Source: Streptomyces fuscichromogenes (GTDB lineage: Bacteria; Actinomycetota; Actinomycetes; Streptomycetales; Streptomycetaceae). From it: 64,000 bases of DNA. The stretch spans positions 1-64,000 of the forward strand of contig NZ_BMML01000029.1 in assembly GCF_014645815.1 (NCBI RefSeq), written 5' to 3'. The notes under the pieces were generated by a model. The model saw only the letters and a list, made by a program, of their open reading frames with translations. It was not told the DNA's origin and did no database searches. Each line of letters starts with the position of its first letter. Positions within the stretch are counted from its first letter, which is position 1. Shown one piece after another: positions 8,402 to 17,454 of this stretch. Position numbers and translations under genes: made by a program.

Positions 8402-9541
8402 GTGAGTCATGTGATGCGGAGGGCCAGCGAACTGGCCCTGGATGAGACGACGGTCACCGCACTTCGGGCCGCGCTGAAGACCACCGCCGACGAGGTCGTC
8501 CAGGCGATCATCGACGAGGTCCCTCCCTACGCCAACGCCCTTACGGGCCGCATGGGCGCCACCATCCGCCGAGCCGTCCGCACCGCCCTGGGCCACTACC
8601 TGGACCTCGCGAGCGGGAAGGCCACAGGCGGTGACGCCGGTGACGCGGCCTACGAGTTGGGCCGCGGCGAGGTGCGCGACGGCCGCTCGATGGACGCCCT
8701 GCTCAGCGCCTACCGCGTCGGTGCCCGCGTGGCCTGGCGATGCCTGGCGGCGGGTGCCGTACCCGCAGGTCTGCCCGCCGCGGAGGTCGCCAAGTTCGCC
8801 GAGCTGACCTTCGCCTACATCGACGAGCTCTCCGCCGCGAGCGCCGCGGGCCACGCCGACGAGCTGGCCGCCCGGGGCCGGGATCACGAGCGCCACCTGG
8901 AGCAGCTGGCCCGCGACCTCCTCGCCGGCGCGACCCCGGACGTGCTGCTGGCCTCTGCTCAACGGGCCGGGTGGCAGCCTCCGGTTTCGCTGACCGCGGT
9001 CCTGCTGCCCGCCGCCCAGGCCCGGCCTGCCTACCGTGCGTTCGACCCGAGCACCCTCGTCCTCGACGACCTGCCGGACGCCACCGGTGTGCTGCTCGTC
9101 CCCGATGCCGACCGGCCGCATCTCCTGCGGCAGCTGACCGACCGCGCGGCCGTGGTCGGCCCGGCCCGGCCATGGACTCGTGCGTCCGCCTCGTACGAGC
9201 GAGCCGCACGCGCGCGCTCCCTCTCCGCCGACATCCGCGACACCGAGGGCCACCTGCCCGAGCTGGTGCTGAGCGCCGACGTGGACGCGTTCGCAGACCT
9301 GCGTGCCCGGGCCCTCGCACCGTTGCGGACCCTGTCCGTCGCGACCGCACGGCGGCTGGAGGAGACGTTGCGGGCGTGGCTGCTGCACCAGGGCAGGCGG
9401 GACGAGGTGGCGGCGGCGTTGTTCGTCCATCCCCAGACCGTCCGGTACCGGATGTCGCAGCTGCGGGAGCTGTTTCCGGATCTCACATCGCCACACCGGG
9501 TCCTTGAACTGACGCTGGCGGTCGGTCTTCGGGCCGGCTGA
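8402..9541 (+). CDS. PucR family (CdaR-type) transcriptional regulator, 379 aa
   Basis: It has a long N-terminal helical sensing region (residues about 1-170) with DGRSMDALLSAYRVGARVAW, typical of the RsbRD-N-like part of streptomycete PucR proteins. A middle GGDEF-like region follows, and the protein closes with the PucR C-terminal HTH: RRDEVAAALFVHPQTVRYRMSQLRELFP near residues 330-360. Its position back-to-back with the reductase/desaturase operon suggests it controls membrane lipid desaturation; that is inference. A GTG start at 8402 puts translation 86 bp from the divergent gene. Confidence 0.88.
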   Translation: MSHVMRRASELALDETTVTALRAALKTTADEVVQAIIDEVPPYANALTGRMGATIRRAVRTALGHYLDLASGKATGGDAGDAAYELGRGEVRDGRSMDALLSAYRVGARVAWRCLAAGAVPAGLPAAEVAKFAELTFAYIDELSAASAAGHADELAARGRDHERHLEQLARDLLAGATPDVLLASAQRAGWQPPVSLTAVLLPAAQARPAYRAFDPSTLVLDDLPDATGVLLVPDADRPHLLRQLTDRAAVVGPARPWTRASASYERAARARSLSADIRDTEGHLPELVLSADVDAFADLRARALAPLRTLSVATARRLEETLRAWLLHQGRRDEVAAALFVHPQTVRYRMSQLRELFPDLTSPHRVLELTLAVGLRAG

Positions 9542-9672
9542 CGCGTACGTCGACCGTTCACGACTGTCGACATGCACGTAATTCCTCAGGGGCAGAGTCG
9601 ACTTCCCGCCCGGAAGTTCGAGCCGGATGGCCCCGCAGCAGCCCTGTCAGTCCCTCCTGCAAACATGCTGCC

Positions 9673-10242
9673 ATGACCACCACATCACCTGAACAGCGTC
9701 CTGCTGAAGGCATCTTGGAGTTCCTGCGCTCCGCATTCGAGACGGAGTGGCGCGAGCCGGCATTGGGCCACGACGGCGTCTCGGCATGGGAATCCGAGCA
9801 CGGGGCCGTGCTTCCGGAGCCGTACCGGAGTCTGATCGCCGAGATCACCAACGGGTCGTCCCTCGGACCACCGGAAGACGGCGGCCTTCTCCCGCTGGGC
9901 TGGCTCCCACCGGACTGGCCGCACGGCGCGGACCGCGATCCCGCCGCCCCGTTCCCGCTCCAGGAGGCCTGGGCGTGGGAAGGCGACCCCCTGGCCGACG
10001 ACCAGGCGACCCCCCTGGCCGACGACCATGCCGAGCGCGTCGCCGACGTCTACAAACACGGCTCCATCGTGCTCGGCACCGACGACGGCCCCTTCTACTG
10101 GGTCCTGGTCGTGACCGGCCCCCAGCGAGGCAAGGTCTGGGCGGTCACCGACGTCGGCGCCTGCCCGTATCCGATGCCGGAGGCGGTCGGCTTCCTGGAA
10201 TGGGTGCAACGCTGGCACGCCGGTGACGGCTGGTGGGACTGA
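9673..10242 (+). CDS. SMI1/KNR4 (SUKH) family protein, 189 aa
   Basis: The start of the fold is visible as WRE...GHDGVSAWESEHGAVLPEPYRSLIAEITNGSS (residues about 28-62), the characteristic 'E...LP..Y..fl...nGg' pattern of SMI1/KNR4 proteins. The middle carries a short internal repeat (PLADDQAT-PLADDHAE) and the C-terminus has VLGTDDGPFYWVLVVTGPQRGKVWAVTDVGACP. SUKH proteins are often immunity proteins, but no toxin gene adjoins it, so this may be a housekeeping copy. An in-frame ATG at 9673 is the natural start. Confidence 0.82.
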   Translation: MTTTSPEQRPAEGILEFLRSAFETEWREPALGHDGVSAWESEHGAVLPEPYRSLIAEITNGSSLGPPEDGGLLPLGWLPPDWPHGADRDPAAPFPLQEAWAWEGDPLADDQATPLADDHAERVADVYKHGSIVLGTDDGPFYWVLVVTGPQRGKVWAVTDVGACPYPMPEAVGFLEWVQRWHAGDGWWD

Positions 10243-10589
10243 CCACTACCCGCCCAGGGCCCGGTGCACGGCCCGGGTACCCCCGGCTCCCACGCATGCG
10301 GGCGGGAAATGACGCCGCTGCCGGGGCACTACGTGACGTTCCACAACGCCTGGGGAGGCCCGTCGGGGGCGCTGTCCCGGCACGAGCCGATCCATGGGCG
10401 CGCGGCGGGCCGCAACTGGGTCACCGTGAGGCGGCCAGGCCGGGTCACCAGGGGCGCGGGACCGGGCCCGCTCGCGATCCTGCGACGGCCTCGTGCCTCC
10501 CTTCTGACAGGTCGATCGGCCGGCCGGGCTGACGCACCGCGCGAGGGATGATGGGGATGGAACGACGGAACGTGAGGTCAGGAGCTTTC
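10243..10589. other. Stretch with no supported gene
   Basis: A 95-codon plus-strand frame is open at 10264-10551 (contains TPLPGHYVTFHNAWGGPSGA). I cannot match it to a family, and its tail is Arg-rich as in out-of-frame reading. Treat as unassigned. A ribosome-binding site for the next gene (AGGAG, 10580-10584) ends the stretch. Confidence 0.3.
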
Positions 10590-10928
10590 ATGGCGATGCG
10601 GATTCACCGACCCCGTGAGGACGCGGAGTTCACTTTCATCCTCGGGATGAGCGGAGTTCCGGTCCTCGCGTACTTCATCGGGACATGGCCCAAGGCAATC
10701 GAGCCCTGCCGGGTGATGGACCTGGTCGTGGGTGGCATCGCCGACGAATACACGGGCCGCCTGACGGCCGCCCGCGTCGACATCGCACGCTGTCCGGCCG
10801 CGACCGAGCGATACGGGATCACCGGAGCCCCGTCCTACGTCCTGCTGAAGGAGGGAGAGGCGGTGGCGCACGGCACGGGGCCCATGACCATCGCCGAGAT
10901 GCGGGAGTTCGTGGACGGCCACCTCTGA
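10590..10928 (+). CDS. Thioredoxin-fold protein with degenerate active site, 112 aa
   Basis: The order of elements is that of thioredoxin: VPVLAYFIG (strand), then TWPKAIEPCR where WCGPCK would be, a helix, LTAARVDIARCPAATERYGITGAPSYVLLKEGEAVAHGTG (with the cis-Pro loop GAPSY), and a closing helix. The first cysteine of CxxC is absent and only the second position survives (PCR), so it cannot be a normal disulfide reductase. It could be a monothiol binder or chaperone. ATG 10590 was chosen because AGGAG lies 5 nt before it; an upstream in-frame start at 10548 has no such site. Confidence 0.72.
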   Translation: MAMRIHRPREDAEFTFILGMSGVPVLAYFIGTWPKAIEPCRVMDLVVGGIADEYTGRLTAARVDIARCPAATERYGITGAPSYVLLKEGEAVAHGTGPMTIAEMREFVDGHL

Positions 10929-10989
10929 GCGTCCCGTCCATGGGGGCTGCGCCGCCTGAGACACCTTGGGGCTGGCACACCCCCACAGG

Positions 10990-11241
10990 TCACATGACGC
11001 CATCGAGGATCACGCCGGGCGGCAGACGCCCGGCGGCCACGGCCAGGTCCATCCGGTGCGCTGTGACGTCACGACGGGTGCGCGCCTGCAGCCGCACGCC
11101 GTCGTCGGTCCGCGGTCCGCCACAGCACGGTCCGGTGGCCGTCGACCGTGATGTCGTCAGCCCGCGACGGACCCCCGGACGCTCCGCGACGGGCCGCGCG
11201 AGGGCGACGTCCACGGGCCACCCCACACCGTCAGCCTGCAC
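10990..11241 (-). pseudogene. N-terminal remnant of an ATP-dependent DNA ligase
   Basis: Minus-strand translation starts with PVDVALARPVAERP. After a frame change it reads TVDGHRTVLWRT, and after another GVRLQARTRRDVTAHRMDLAV and LPPGVILDG before a stop at 10990-10992. This follows, from memory, the adenylation domain start of small actinobacterial ATP-dependent ligases (K-x-DGHR..lW..dgVrLQaRtGRDvT..lPPGviLDGE), with the motif I lysine position and frame lost. It is a fragment. The complementary C-terminal part is at 1374-1645 on the same strand. Confidence 0.5.
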
Positions 11242-11329
11242 CTTCGTGACACTGGCCGCCTGCCGGCGTACCGGCGGCCATCGCCGACTCCATCGGTACC
11301 ATCACCATTTTCGATCACCGACATCGACG

Positions 11330-13490
11330 ACGAGGTCATCGGCGACTCGAAGAACAACTCGACGAAGCGCAGGCCTACGCACAAGACCATCCGCTCTCGT
11401 ACCGATTCAGCCCCGCCCGGCTCGTCCGCGCCGACACCTGGTGTCCGCTGCCGCCGAGCGTCCGCCGGTTCCGGTTGCCTTCCGGGCGCGTGTTCCTCCG
11501 TATCCTGATCTCTTCGGCGACGAGAGCGCGCTACCGGCCGACACCTACGTGCCCCCGTGGGTAGCGGCTGCGGGGCGAGACCGGGGGAGGCCGGAGCAGC
11601 CACGGTCCGCCGCCGATGTGTTCGCCGCGCCCGGCGGGTCGAGCCTGCTCGTGGCGGGCCCCGGGGGCGGCAAGTCCACCCCGTTGCGCCTTGAGATGGC
11701 CGAAACGGCCGCACGGCTCGCCGACCGGACGAACCGGCGTGCGGGGCAGGTGGTTCCGGTGCTGGTGCGCGCTGTGAAACTGGCCGCCCGGGGCCCTTCG
11801 CCCACGTCCTGGCGGAGGCCGCCCCCGAGGCCCTCGCCGGCCGGCTGGCACCGGGCACGCTCACCGAGGACTTCTTCCGGCGGCGGCCCCACCCCAGGGC
11901 CGCCTGGCTGGTCCTCGTGGACGGCCTCGACGAGATCCCCGCCCGCGCCCGGCGGCACTCCTGCGTACCCTCGCCGCGGCGGAGCAGGAGGGCCACTACC
12001 GCTTCGCCGTCAGCACCCGGCCGCTGCCGCCGGGCGAACCCGACGCCACGGCTGCGGCCTGGACCCGTTTCGACCTGCTGCCGTTCACCGCCGAGGACCT
12101 GCACGGGTACGCGCGTGCCCGCTTCGCCGGCCTCACCGACCCGGACCGGCACGCGGAACGCTTCACGGCGCTGCTGCCCGAGGCAGGGCCGGCCGAGCTG
12201 GCTCGCACCCCGCTGATGGCGGCGTTGCTGTGCCGCCTGTACGCGCAGGCGCCCGGTCAGCAGCTGCCACACGGGCGCACAGCCGTCTACCGCGAGTTCG
12301 TCGACCGTGTCCACACGCACAACACCCACAAGGACGTCATCGAGACGCATCAACGTGCGATCGAGGCCTTTGCCGGCCGTTCCAGCACGTGCCCGACCGG
12401 GACGCGGTCACCTCCGCGGCGTCAGCGGCGCGTGACCAACTGCCGGACCTCGTCGGCCACCTGGCCTTCCGGCTGCTCTATGCCCGGGCTGAGACCTTCG
12501 CGGACGCCCTCGACGACCATCCACTCAGCCGTCCGCCGACGCTGCTGTCCGCGCCGGACTTGCACGGGTCCCTGCGCGAGATGCTCTCGGTGACGGGCCT
12601 GCTGACCGTCCAGGACGGCGAACTCGCCTTCCCGCACCGCACCTTCATGGAGTACCACGCCGCCCGCCATGCCACGCGCACCCGCGAGGACCGGGCGTGG
12701 GAGATCTGGCATCTGCTGGACAGCCGCTGGGTCAGGCCGCCGACCTGGCCCTTCACCCGCACCACCTGGTCGATGTGCGTGGTGAAAGTGAACCTCTTCC
12801 CACTCTTCGGCTTTACGGCCTGCGCACCCTGACGCCCGCCGACCTGTCGTACGCCGGCTTCGTGCTCGACCTGATCGGGGCACACGGGGGACCCGGCACC
12901 CACCTGCGGATCCGCTACCTGCGGATCCGCTACCTGCGGATCGCGGCCAAGGGCGGCGCCGAGGGCGGCACGTTCGTCACGCTCCAGGCCGCGCTCGGCA
13001 CACTCGTTCCCGTCGAGGCGGCCGATGCCGCCCGGGCCACCCTGGCGGCGGTCGACCTGAGCAGGCGCCGGGTCTCCGGGGAACTACGCGTCCTCGCGGC
13101 GGAGACGCTGTGCCGGGTGGGCGACGAGCGCGGCATCGAGGCGCTGCGGGCGATGGCCGAGGACCCGAAGCAGCTCGATGTCCTCGACCAGTGGCACATA
13201 CCGGACCGCCTGCAGGCGGTCCCTCGCGTGTTCGCGCCGATCACGCCGTACGAGGCCGAAGCCATCCAACGCGACAGCAGCCGCGACACCAAGTCAGAAC
13301 CGGAGGCGGTGATGCGCGATCCGACACTTCCCGAAGCGGACGTGGGGAGGTCGCCCGGGTGCGGGCGGCCTTCGGCACCGTCATCGGCGAGAACCCGGGT
13401 GCACGGATCAGCCGGACGAAGTCCCGGACCAGCCGCCGGCGCCCGCAGGGGCCCAGAAGCGGACCCAGCCCGCTCGACCGCGCACGGCCG
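11330..13490 (+). pseudogene. NACHT-type NTPase gene broken by several frameshifts
   Basis: Pieces of one large STAND/NACHT NTPase can be followed through three frames. Walker A is LVAGPGGGKST (codons at 11657-11680). Walker B is WLVLVDGLDEIP near 11905-11940. Then come RFAVSTRPLPPGEPDA and LLPFTAEDLHGYARARF, then an ARTPLMAALLCRLYA winged-helix-like part, GELAFPHRTFMEYHAARH, and a HEAT-like tail (VSGELRVLAAETLCRVGDERGIEALRAMAE). Frame changes are needed near 11787, 11955, 12385, 12740 and 13340. NACHT proteins serve in defence or regulation. Sequencing errors in GC runs could mimic decay, but five breaks argue for a pseudogene. Confidence 0.68.
12904..12942 (+). repeat. 15-bp tandem repeat, about 2.6 copies
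   Basis: CTGCGGATCCGCTAC is repeated head to tail at 12904-12918 and 12919-12933, with a partial third copy to 12942. In the NACHT reading frame it encodes LRIRY repeats. It lies inside the pseudogene. Confidence 0.9.
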
Positions 13491-13521
13491 GGCGGCGAGC
13501 ACCATGTCCTTCGCCGTGGGG

Positions 13522-14448
13522 TCAGTGGCCTTTCTGAGAAGCTGAGAAGTCGTGGAAGCCACGTCCTGACTTGCGGCCGAGGAGTCCGGCCTCCACCATG
13601 CGCAGCAGGAGCGGGGGAGGGGCGTACAGAGGGTCCTTGAAATCCGCGTACATCGCCTCGGCGATGGCGGTGAGGGTGTCCAGGCCGATCAGGTCGGCGA
13701 GGCTCAGGGGACCCATGGGGTGGGCGCAGCCCAGGACCATCCCGGTGTCGATGTCCTCGGCGGAGGCGAAGCCGGACTCCAGCATCCGGATGGCGGAGAG
13801 GAGATAGGGGACCAGGAGCGCGTTCACCACGAAGCCGGCCCGGTCCTGTGCCCGGATCACCTTCTTGCCCAGTACGTGCGTGACGAAGCCCTCCGCGCGT
13901 GCCTGCGTCTCGGGGCTCGTCAGCAGGGAGGGCACGATCTCGACGAGGTCCAGGACCGGCACCGGGTTGAAGAAGTGCACCCCGATCACCTGCCGCGGCC
14001 GCCTGGTGGCGGCGCCCAGCTTCATGATGGGCAGCGAGGAGGTGTTCGACGCGAGGAGCGCGTCCTCGCGCTCGACGATCCGGTCGAGCTCGGCGAACAA
14101 CTCGACCTTCACCCCTTCGTCCTCCGTCGCCGCCTCCACCACCAGGTCCCGGTCGGACAGTTCCGCCAGGTCGGAGGTGACCCGCACATGACCCAGCGCG
14201 GCCTCGCGATCCACGGCGGCGAGCTTTCCGCGTCGTACGCCGCGGTCGAGCGAGGCGGTGATGCGGGCCAGGCCCGCACCGGCCGCCTCCTCGCCCACCT
14301 CATGCACCACCACGTCCAGGCCGGCCCGGGCGCAGACCTCCGCGATGCCCGCGCCCATCAGACCGCACCCGACGACACCGACCCGGCGGATGTCCCCCTC
14401 GTGTTCCGCCGCGTCGGATGCCGGTACTCCTGTGTCCTTCGCTGTCAC
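13522..14448 (-). CDS. 3-hydroxyacyl-CoA (3-hydroxybutyryl-CoA) dehydrogenase, 308 aa
   Basis: It oxidises L-3-hydroxyacyl-CoA to the 3-keto form with NAD. The N-terminal Rossmann motif is VGVVGCGLMGAGIAEVCARAGLDVVV (about residues 23-48). Next come the conserved SNTSSLPI and GVHFFNPVPVLDLVEIVP segments with the catalytic His, then the C-terminal helical domain GFVVNALLVPYL and HPMGPLSLADLIGLD. The GTG start overlaps the stop of the upstream hydroxylase gene by 4 nt. As the last gene of the catabolic operon, it fits side-chain or ring-fragment beta-oxidation. Confidence 0.93.
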   Translation of the reverse strand: MTAKDTGVPASDAAEHEGDIRRVGVVGCGLMGAGIAEVCARAGLDVVVHEVGEEAAGAGLARITASLDRGVRRGKLAAVDREAALGHVRVTSDLAELSDRDLVVEAATEDEGVKVELFAELDRIVEREDALLASNTSSLPIMKLGAATRRPRQVIGVHFFNPVPVLDLVEIVPSLLTSPETQARAEGFVTHVLGKKVIRAQDRAGFVVNALLVPYLLSAIRMLESGFASAEDIDTGMVLGCAHPMGPLSLADLIGLDTLTAIAEAMYADFKDPLYAPPPLLLRMVEAGLLGRKSGRGFHDFSASQKGH

Positions 14449-16073
14449 ACCACACCTCGTTCGTGGGCAGGGGGACGGGAGGCGACAAAAGCCGACGGCC
14501 GCAACTGCCGGGCCGCGCTGTGCAGGAGACCCGCGACATCGTCCGCGAGCCGTACGCCGCCGAACACGTAGTGGTCCGGGCGGGCGAGGACCGCCACACA
14601 GGACCGCCGGCGCATCCAGTCGTCGAGCACGTGTTGTTCGTCCCGGTACTCGTCGGCCTGTTTCGGAGCCCCCTTGTCCGTCATACGGACCACCCGGAGC
14701 GGAAAGCCCTCAGCCGTCCGATGCGCGCGCAGTGCCGAGTCGACGGCCGAGGCATCCGCGTCCCGGCGGACCAGCAACCGGAAGCCGCCTCCTGTGAACT
14801 CGTCGAGCAGGCCGCGCCGTCGGAGGTGATCGACGACCCGGGGCTGCGGCAGCACCTCGCCCCGCGCGAGGAAACCGTCAGGGGCGAGGAACCCCGCGGA
14901 GAGCCCCGGAATCAGGGACTGCCGAATGATTCCCTCGGGTGTGGCCGCCAGCTCTTCGAGCAGCTCCGCGTCGCGTTCTGCCGCGGTGGCGGGGTCACGC
15001 TCGCAGATGATCCTGCCCAACTCCTTGGCGGCCAGGGTCACCTGCCGTACGTGCGGTTCCCGCTCCTGCTGGTAGCTGTCCAGCAGTGGCTCCTCGGCGG
15101 TGCCCCGGATGCGAAGCGCCAGCTTCCACAGCAGGTTGGCGGCGTCCCGGATGCCCTGGCACATGCCCTGGGCGAGGAACGGCGGGGTCATGTGGGCGGA
15201 GTCGCCCAGGAAGAAGAGCCGTCCGGCACGCCACTGTTCCAGCACGAGCGCGTGGAAGCGGTAACTGGCCGCCCGCCAGAGCTCGTAGTCCTCCGCGGCG
15301 AGCCAACGCGAGAGCAGGCGCCGTACGAAGTCGTCCTGGGAGACCTCCTCGGGATCCTCGCCCGGGTTGATCATGAACTCCCAGCGGCGGAGGTTCCCCG
15401 GGCCCACGACGAAGGTGCTGGGACGGGCTGTCTCGCAGTACTGGACGTTGGTCCGGGGAAGTTCGAGGCCGGCGCCGGGGTGCAGGAGAACGTCCGCCAC
15501 CAGCCAGGGTTCGTCGAACTCCAGGTCGCGCAGCCGCAGGCCCAGCCGGGTGCGCAGCGGACTGCCACCGCCGTCGCAGGCAAGGACGTAGCGCGCTCGA
15601 AAGGTGGAGCGCTCCGCCGCACCGTCGACCGCCTCGACGAAGGCACCCGTGTCATCGAGCCGTACATCGGTCACCTCTGTGCCGAGGTGGATCTCGACAC
15701 CGGCGGACCGCCGCAGACGTTGTCGCAGGGCGGCTTCCAAGTGCGGCTGGGAGAAGGTGTAGTTGGGCGCCCAACCCAGCGAGTGAGGTGGGGAGGCGGT
15801 GCCGATCCGACGGATGGTCCGGCCGTCCGCGTTGCGGTACTCGGACGGCCGGTAGGGCATGACGTACGGCGAGATCGCTTCGGCCAGGCCGAGCCCGGCG
15901 AAGACACGCATCGCCTCCTGGTCGAACCCGATGGCCCGCGGGCGCGGCTCGATCTCCGCGGCCCGGTCGAAGGCGATCACCCGGAGTCCCAGGTCATGGG
16001 CGAGGCAGGCGGCGGTGGCGCCCACCGGGCCCAGACCTATGACCGCCACGTCGGCGGTGAAGGCGTCGGTCAT
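14445..16073 (-). CDS. FAD-dependent aromatic hydroxylase (MhpA-like), 542 aa
   Basis: This is a class A flavin monooxygenase of the PheA/TfdB/MhpA family. The FAD-binding GxGxxG is VAVIGLGPVGATAACLAHDLG near residue 10. The middle motif is YVLACDGGGSPLRTRLGLRLRD, and the second FAD motif RLFFLGDSAHMTPPFLAQGMCQGIRDAANLLWKL is near residue 280. A thioredoxin-like C-terminal domain follows. MhpA hydroxylates 3-(3-hydroxyphenyl)propionate to the catechol, and the extradiol dioxygenase gene at 25.7 kb would provide ring cleavage. ATG 16073 follows a GGAGAGG ribosome site; a GTG two codons earlier is possible. It is a paralogue of the cluster monooxygenase at 51.8-53.3 kb. Confidence 0.88.
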   Translation of the reverse strand: MTDAFTADVAVIGLGPVGATAACLAHDLGLRVIAFDRAAEIEPRPRAIGFDQEAMRVFAGLGLAEAISPYVMPYRPSEYRNADGRTIRRIGTASPPHSLGWAPNYTFSQPHLEAALRQRLRRSAGVEIHLGTEVTDVRLDDTGAFVEAVDGAAERSTFRARYVLACDGGGSPLRTRLGLRLRDLEFDEPWLVADVLLHPGAGLELPRTNVQYCETARPSTFVVGPGNLRRWEFMINPGEDPEEVSQDDFVRRLLSRWLAAEDYELWRAASYRFHALVLEQWRAGRLFFLGDSAHMTPPFLAQGMCQGIRDAANLLWKLALRIRGTAEEPLLDSYQQEREPHVRQVTLAAKELGRIICERDPATAAERDAELLEELAATPEGIIRQSLIPGLSAGFLAPDGFLARGEVLPQPRVVDHLRRRGLLDEFTGGGFRLLVRRDADASAVDSALRAHRTAEGFPLRVVRMTDKGAPKQADEYRDEQHVLDDWMRRRSCVAVLARPDHYVFGGVRLADDVAGLLHSAARQLRPSAFVASRPPAHERGVV

Positions 16074-16114
16074 GTGCACCTCTCCTGAGGCAGGGCACGG
16101 GCCGCATGGGCCGC

Positions 16115-16149
16115 GTGGGCCGTAAGTCGATGGAAACCCACCGGCCCAC
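16115..16149 (-). terminator. Hairpin between the acyl-CoA dehydrogenase and hydroxylase genes
   Basis: GTGGGCCG (16115-16122) pairs with CGGCCCAC (16142-16149). It lies between two genes of the same operon, so it may only attenuate transcription. Confidence 0.35.
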
Positions 16150-16167
16150 GGACCGGCGTCGATCCGC

Positions 16168-17358
16168 TCACCGGAAGGCTGCCTGCCCGGTCAGGGCCTG
16201 GCCGATCATGAGGGTGTGCATCTCCACGGTGCCCTCGTAGGTGAGAATCGACTCCAGGTTGTTGGCGTGCCGGATGACCGGGTACTCCAGGGAGATGCCG
16301 TTCGCGCCCAGGACCGTGCGCGCGGTGCGGCAGATCTCCAGTGCGGCACGGGTGTTGTTGAGCTTGCCGTAGCTGACCTGTTCGGGGCGCAGCCCGCGGT
16401 CGTCCTTGATCCGGCCGAGGTGGCAGGCGAGCAGTGTGCCCTTGGCCAACTCCAGTGCCATGTCGGTGAGTTTGCCCTGGGTCAGCTGGAAGGAGCTGAT
16501 CGGGCGGCCGAACTGGACCCGGTCGCCGGCGTAGGCGAGCGCCGCGCGGAACGAGGAACGCGCCGCGCCCATCGCGCCCCAGGCGATTCCGTACCGGGCC
16601 TCGTTGAGGCAGGACAACGGGCCCTTGAGACCGCGGACCTCCGGCAGCACGGCAGTACCGGGCAGCCGTACGGAGTCGAGGACCAGCTCGCTGGTCACCG
16701 AGGCCCGCAGGGACATCTTGTGCTTGATCGCGGGGGCCGAGAAGCCGGGGGTGTCGGTGGGGACGACGAAGCCGCGGATGCCGTCGTCGGTGCGGGCCCA
16801 GACCACGGCGACGTCGGCGACCGAGCCGTTGGTGATCCACATCTTGCGGCCGTCGAGGACCCAGTCGTCGCCGTCGCGTCGGGCTCCGGTGCGCATGCTG
16901 CCCGGGTCGGAGCCGGAGTCCGGCTCGGTGAGGCCGAAGCAGCCGATGGCCGTGCCCGCCGCCAGCGCCGGCAGCCACTCCTCCTTCTGCTGCTCGGAAC
17001 CGAAGGCGTGGATCGCGAACATCGCCAGCGAGCCCTGGACGGAGACCAGGGACCGCAGCCCCGAGTCGGTCGCCTCCAGCTCCAGACAGGCCAGACCGTA
17101 GTCGACCGCGCTCATGCCCGCGCAGCCGTAGCCCTCCAGGTGCATGCCGAGCAGGCCCAGTTCGCCGAGTTCCTTGGTGAGCCCGCGGATGTCCTCGATC
17201 TCGCCCCGCTCGAACCACTCGGCGATGTGCGGGTCCACCCTGCGATCGCAGAAGGTGCGTACGGAGTCCCGGACCGCCCGCTCGTCGGGCGTGAGCAGAG
17301 TGTCGAGCTCCACGAGGTCGAGAGGGTCGGCGGGGCGAGGGGAACGCTGGGCGTGCAT
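16168..17358 (-). CDS. Acyl-CoA dehydrogenase, glutaryl-CoA dehydrogenase type, 396 aa
   Basis: This is a full-length FAD acyl-CoA dehydrogenase. Diagnostic segments are SLVSVQGSLAMFAIHAFGS and CFGLTEPDSGSDPGSMRT, WVLDGRKMWITNGSVADVAVVWART, VQFGRPISSFQLTQGKL, and the catalytic glutamate in LTYEGTVEMHTLMIGQALTG near the C-terminus. The SVQGSLAM and YEGTxxMHxLxIG pattern is that of glutaryl-CoA dehydrogenases, which oxidise and decarboxylate glutaryl-CoA to crotonyl-CoA. The adjacent 3-hydroxybutyryl-CoA dehydrogenase could act further down that route. The exact substrate in this pathway is inferred. Confidence 0.9.
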   Translation of the reverse strand: MHAQRSPRPADPLDLVELDTLLTPDERAVRDSVRTFCDRRVDPHIAEWFERGEIEDIRGLTKELGELGLLGMHLEGYGCAGMSAVDYGLACLELEATDSGLRSLVSVQGSLAMFAIHAFGSEQQKEEWLPALAAGTAIGCFGLTEPDSGSDPGSMRTGARRDGDDWVLDGRKMWITNGSVADVAVVWARTDDGIRGFVVPTDTPGFSAPAIKHKMSLRASVTSELVLDSVRLPGTAVLPEVRGLKGPLSCLNEARYGIAWGAMGAARSSFRAALAYAGDRVQFGRPISSFQLTQGKLTDMALELAKGTLLACHLGRIKDDRGLRPEQVSYGKLNNTRAALEICRTARTVLGANGISLEYPVIRHANNLESILTYEGTVEMHTLMIGQALTGQAAFR

Positions 17359-17401
17359 GGGTGCTCCAGGTGTCGGTGCGAGGGAGATGCGAGGGGAGGG
17401 G

Positions 17402-17440
17402 CAGGGGCCGCCGGAAGGGAAGTGGAACCGACGGCCCCTG
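17402..17440 (-). terminator. Hairpin between alcohol dehydrogenase and acyl-CoA dehydrogenase genes
   Basis: CAGGGGCCG (17402-17410) and CGGCCCCTG (17432-17440) form a perfect 9-bp stem with a 21-nt loop in the 96-nt spacer inside the operon. It may reduce readthrough or stabilise an RNA end. Confidence 0.45.
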
Positions 17441-17454
17441 GCTCGGGGCGGGCG

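Noticed and set aside
9980..10030. Short repeat in the SMI1 gene as a regulatory repeat
   Set aside because: It encodes PLADD repeats in frame and is simply part of the protein.
12904..12942. CRISPR-like repeat
   Set aside because: Units are directly adjacent 15-mers without spacers and lie in a coding remnant.
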